Source: Stenotrophomonas indicatrix
GTDB lineage: Bacteria; Pseudomonadota; Gammaproteobacteria; Xanthomonadales; Xanthomonadaceae
Direction of reading: 5' to 3'
Length of the DNA stretch: 64,000 bases
NCBI GenBank assembly: GCA_041545745.1
Contig: CP168152.1
Span: 1,424,001-1,488,000, forward strand
The notes under the pieces are model-generated. The model had not been told where the DNA came from, did no database searches, and was given only the letters and a program-made list of their open reading frames with translations. Both the position numbers and the translations under genes were made by a program. This document shows positions 61,793 through 64,000 of the stretch, one piece after another; position 1 is the first letter of the stretch; every line of letters begins with the position of its first letter.

Positions 61793-62599
61793 TCAGGCCT
61801 GGGCTTCGCCCTTGTCGGCAGCAACAGCCTTCTTGGCCGGAGCGCGGCGAACCGGCTTGCCTTCTTCGGCCGGAGCGTCGGCGAACTCTTCTTCACGGAC
61901 GGTGGCAGCGTGCGGTGCAGCAGCCTTGCCTTCCAGCACGGCGTCAGCAGCGGCGCGTGCGTACAGCTGCACGGCACGGATGGCGTCGTCGTTGCCCGGG
62001 ATCGCGTAATCCACCAGCTCCGGGTTGTAGTTGGTATCGACGACCGCGATCACCGGGATGCCGAGCTTCTTGGCTTCCTTGATGGCGATGTCTTCGTGAC
62101 CGATATCGATGACGAAGATCGCGTCCGGCAGACGGTTCATGTCCTTGATGCCACCCAGCGAGGCTTCCAGCTTGTCACGCTCGCGACGCAGGCCCAGCAC
62201 TTCGTGCTTGACCAGCTTCTCGAAGGTGCCGTCGGATTCACCGGCTTCCAGTTCCTTCAGGCGGGCAACCGACTGCTTGACGGTACGGAAGTTGGTCAGG
62301 GTGCCGCCCAGCCAACGCTGGTTCATGAACGGCATGCCGCAACGCTCGGCTTCTTCGCGGATCGACTCACGCGCGCTGCGCTTGGTGCCCAGGAACAGGA
62401 TGGTGCCGCGCTTCTGGGCAACCGACGAGATGAAGTTCATCGCGTCGTTGAACAGCGGGACGGTCTTTTCCAGGTTGATGATGTGGATCTTGCCGCGGGC
62501 GCCGAAGATGTACGGAGCCATTTTCGGGTTCCAATAGCGGGTCTGGTGGCCGAAGTGGACGCCGGCTTCCAGCATCTGACGCATGGTGACCTGGGGCAT
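61793..62599 (-). CDS. rpsB: 30S ribosomal protein S2
   Basis: A 268-residue S2 from the ATG at 62599 ([27 protein letters not shown] in segments). Conserved regions include [18 protein letters not shown] and [12 protein letters not shown]. The long C-terminal Ala/Lys/Glu tail is common in this group. About 220 bp lie upstream before the next gene, with no gene seen, and may hold the rpsB promoter and leader. Confidence 0.95.
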   Translation of the reverse strand: MPQVTMRQMLEAGVHFGHQTRYWNPKMAPYIFGARGKIHIINLEKTVPLFNDAMNFISSVAQKRGTILFLGTKRSARESIREEAERCGMPFMNQRWLGGTLTNFRTVKQSVARLKELEAGESDGTFEKLVKHEVLGLRRERDKLEASLGGIKDMNRLPDAIFVIDIGHEDIAIKEAKKLGIPVIAVVDTNYNPELVDYAIPGNDDAIRAVQLYARAAADAVLEGKAAAPHAATVREEEFADAPAEEGKPVRRAPAKKAVAADKGEAQA

Positions 62600-62818
62600 T
62601 GCAATACTCCTGATGGGGAACCGGCGATTCCGCCCGCGGGATAGGTATGCGGGACGCGTGGAAGCGCTGAAGGTTCCGGGGTTGGGCTTCCCTGTTGCCT
62701 CCGTGGCCGAACTCCTTGCGGAGCACCCCGGCACGGATGGGGGCAGCAGGTGTGGATTCACCGGTGACGTCCGGCGTGGACGGCGTCCTGCGCACAGGGC
62801 GGCAGGACATCCCGGCGA

Positions 62819-63517
62819 TTATAGCCCGCTTGGGCGGCGCGCTGCAATTGCGGGCGTCGGCGCGGCCAGGATCACCTCTGCACCGTCCTGCAGGCGAGCG
62901 TGGAACCTGCCGCCTGCATAGCCATCGGCGCGCGGCGGCAGCTGCCATTGGCGCTGGCGCGCCGCCAATATGTAGCCGGCAAGGCCGGGCAGCAGCAGGT
63001 TGCGGTGGCCGCCAGCCGCCTCATAGGCAAGATCGCTCAGGCGCGCGTGCCCGGTGCCACCGTTCAGCAGTCGCAGTATCAGTTGCGACCCGTTGAGCAC
63101 CACTTCTGCCTGCAGGCAGGGGGGCGCTGGGCCGGCCGGTTCGCCGCGGAACAGGGGCAGTGAATAGCGTGGCATGGCCGGTTCTGCCGGTGCCAGGATG
63201 ATACGGAATGCCTGTTCGGCGGCCACCGGCGCGGACGACGCCGGCAGCAACCAGACGCGCTGCCGCGCACCGACAGGAAGGTCCAGCACGGTCGGACTGG
63301 CCAGCACCAGCGCGCTGCGTTGCAGGTGTTCGGCCCCCGGTTGCTGGTCCCACGCCCAGATCTGCACCTGGCCGCGCCAATGGCCAGGGCCAGGATTGTG
63401 CAGCCACAGCTCGGACCGCCCCTGTGCAGCCGGCAGGCGCAGCGTTGTCGGCATCAGATCCAGCGCCTGTAGCGGCATGGGCAGTAGTGCCATCAGCAGG
63501 GGCAGCAGTTGGCGCAT
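62819..63517 (-). CDS. periplasmic pilus-assembly chaperone-like protein
   Basis: A 232-residue protein with a signal peptide ending near LQA (about residue 18). Two Ig-like domains in the PapD style follow, with LRLPAAQGRSELWLHN as the first strands and AFRIILAP in the middle. It is the chaperone of a spore-coat-U-type fimbrial system. The two genes upstream on the same strand (63517-64000) belong to that system. Confidence 0.7.
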   Translation of the reverse strand: MRQLLPLLMALLPMPLQALDLMPTTLRLPAAQGRSELWLHNPGPGHWRGQVQIWAWDQQPGAEHLQRSALVLASPTVLDLPVGARQRVWLLPASSAPVAAEQAFRIILAPAEPAMPRYSLPLFRGEPAGPAPPCLQAEVVLNGSQLILRLLNGGTGHARLSDLAYEAAGGHRNLLLPGLAGYILAARQRQWQLPPRADGYAGGRFHARLQDGAEVILAAPTPAIAARRPSGL

Positions 63518-63771
63518 CAGTAGTAGGTGGTACGCGGTTCGGATGCGGCACGCCCTTGCTCGTCCTGCGCTGGCGGGGCCAGTTCACGGATCTGTGGCGG
63601 CAGGTGCAGGGCGTCGCTGTGCTGCTGTGGCACCGGGCAACGGGGGCCGCCCTCCGTGCCTGCGCAGCCTTCAACCACGGTCAGGCGGATCTGCAGTGGG
63701 GCGGGCGCCGGGCCGGCCCACGCTGTCGTGCTGGCAATGGACATCACTCCGATCAGTACTGCCCGAACCAC
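63517..63771 (-). CDS. small exported protein of the fimbrial cluster
   Basis: An 84-residue protein starting at a GTG (63771), with a signal peptide ending near AWAGP (about residue 19). The mature part is Pro/Gln-rich with two cysteines (VVEGCAGTEGGPRCPV). Its stop overlaps the chaperone start by 1 bp. No family is recognised. It is probably a minor component of the pilus cluster. Confidence 0.5.
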   Translation of the reverse strand: MVRAVLIGVMSIASTTAWAGPAPAPLQIRLTVVEGCAGTEGGPRCPVPQQHSDALHLPPQIRELAPPAQDEQGRAASEPRTTYY

Positions 63772-63845
63772 CTGCCATCCACTGCGTTGTCGACTTGATG
63801 CGCGGTATCGGCCGACAGGGGGGATTCTGTAGTGCGGGGCGTCAC

Positions 63846-64000
63846 TCAGTAAGTGATCGTTACCTGTACCAGGTCGTTGTACGTGCCGGCCGGCGGTTGG
63901 CCACTCACCGGCGGTACCCGGCCGTAGATGGTCAACGGTTGCGCGCTGCCAGTGCCGACGCCGCTGAAGGTGTCCACGGTGAGCGTATTGCCCCAGCGCT
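63846..64000 (-). CDS. spore coat U (SCPU) domain protein, C-terminal part
   Basis: The window ends inside this gene. The visible 51 or so codons read LTVDTFSGVGTGSAQPLTIYGRVPP, then AGTYNDLVQVTITY and a stop. This is the C-terminal beta-strand pattern of SCPU-domain fimbrial subunits. It should be secreted through the chaperone/usher genes next to it. Confidence 0.75.
   Translation of the reverse strand, partial: RWGNTLTVDTFSGVGTGSAQPLTIYGRVPPVSGQPPAGTYNDLVQVTITY

Noticed and set aside
62600..62818. An rpsB-leader autoregulatory RNA
   Set aside because: The gap is long enough, but I could not see the conserved S2-binding structure. Not reported as a feature.

Overview
This GC-rich window looks like a Stenotrophomonas (Xanthomonadaceae) chromosome carrying a large integrative and conjugative element (ICE). 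Both flanks belong to one conserved housekeeping cluster, read on the minus strand as rpsB, tsf, [ICE], an HDOD-GGDEF gene, pyrH, frr, uppS, cdsA, dxr. The genus is inferred from gene order and protein sequence; no search was run.

The ICE spans about 4978 to 60733. It sits in the T-tract of the tsf terminator and is flanked by an 8-bp repeat, ATAAAAAA, which on the other strand fits the TTTTTYAT target reported for Tn4371-family ICEs. The backbone matches that family. The tyrosine integrase lies at the right end (59348-60550), followed by a DUF1016 nuclease, radC, a zinc-ribbon protein, DUF932 and ParB. Next come DUF736, an XRE/VOC pair, DUF2958, DUF2285 and AlpA. RepA with three iterons, ParA, DUF2840, TraF and the relaxase follow. 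The LysR-type TraR and TraG come next, and then copG-trbBCDEJ-eexN-trbLFGI-DUF2274, a run in which most genes overlap by ATGA.

Cargo sits in three places. (1) 5.3-19.3 kb, left of trb: regulator/oxidoreductase modules (MDR + HxlR; amidohydrolase-SDR + LysR; SDR-hydrolase + AraC; NmrA + AraC), many with perfect inverted repeats in the divergent promoters, and then a graveyard of broken AraC, MFS and aldo/keto reductase genes. (2) 34.3-39.1 kb, between traR and the relaxase: an alpha/beta hydrolase with an HTH protein, a YqeY-like protein, a class D beta-lactamase with a polysaccharide deacetylase, and a broken ketopantoate reductase. (3) 48.8-52.8 kb: HAD hydrolase, TetR/MFS pair with twin operators, LysE exporter.

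The element is a mosaic. It holds a second diverged DUF2274 fragment (7.8 kb), a deleted copG/traG-end fragment (38.3 kb), and three copies of a structured noncoding element (16.3, 48.1 and 50.1 kb). An IS30-family IS with a 3-bp GGG duplication splits a second exclusion-lipoprotein gene downstream of traR; removing the IS restores its lipoprotein signal peptide. The least described feature is a duplicated leader in front of both radC and the zinc-ribbon gene, with a hairpin directly abutting the Shine-Dalgarno sequence.
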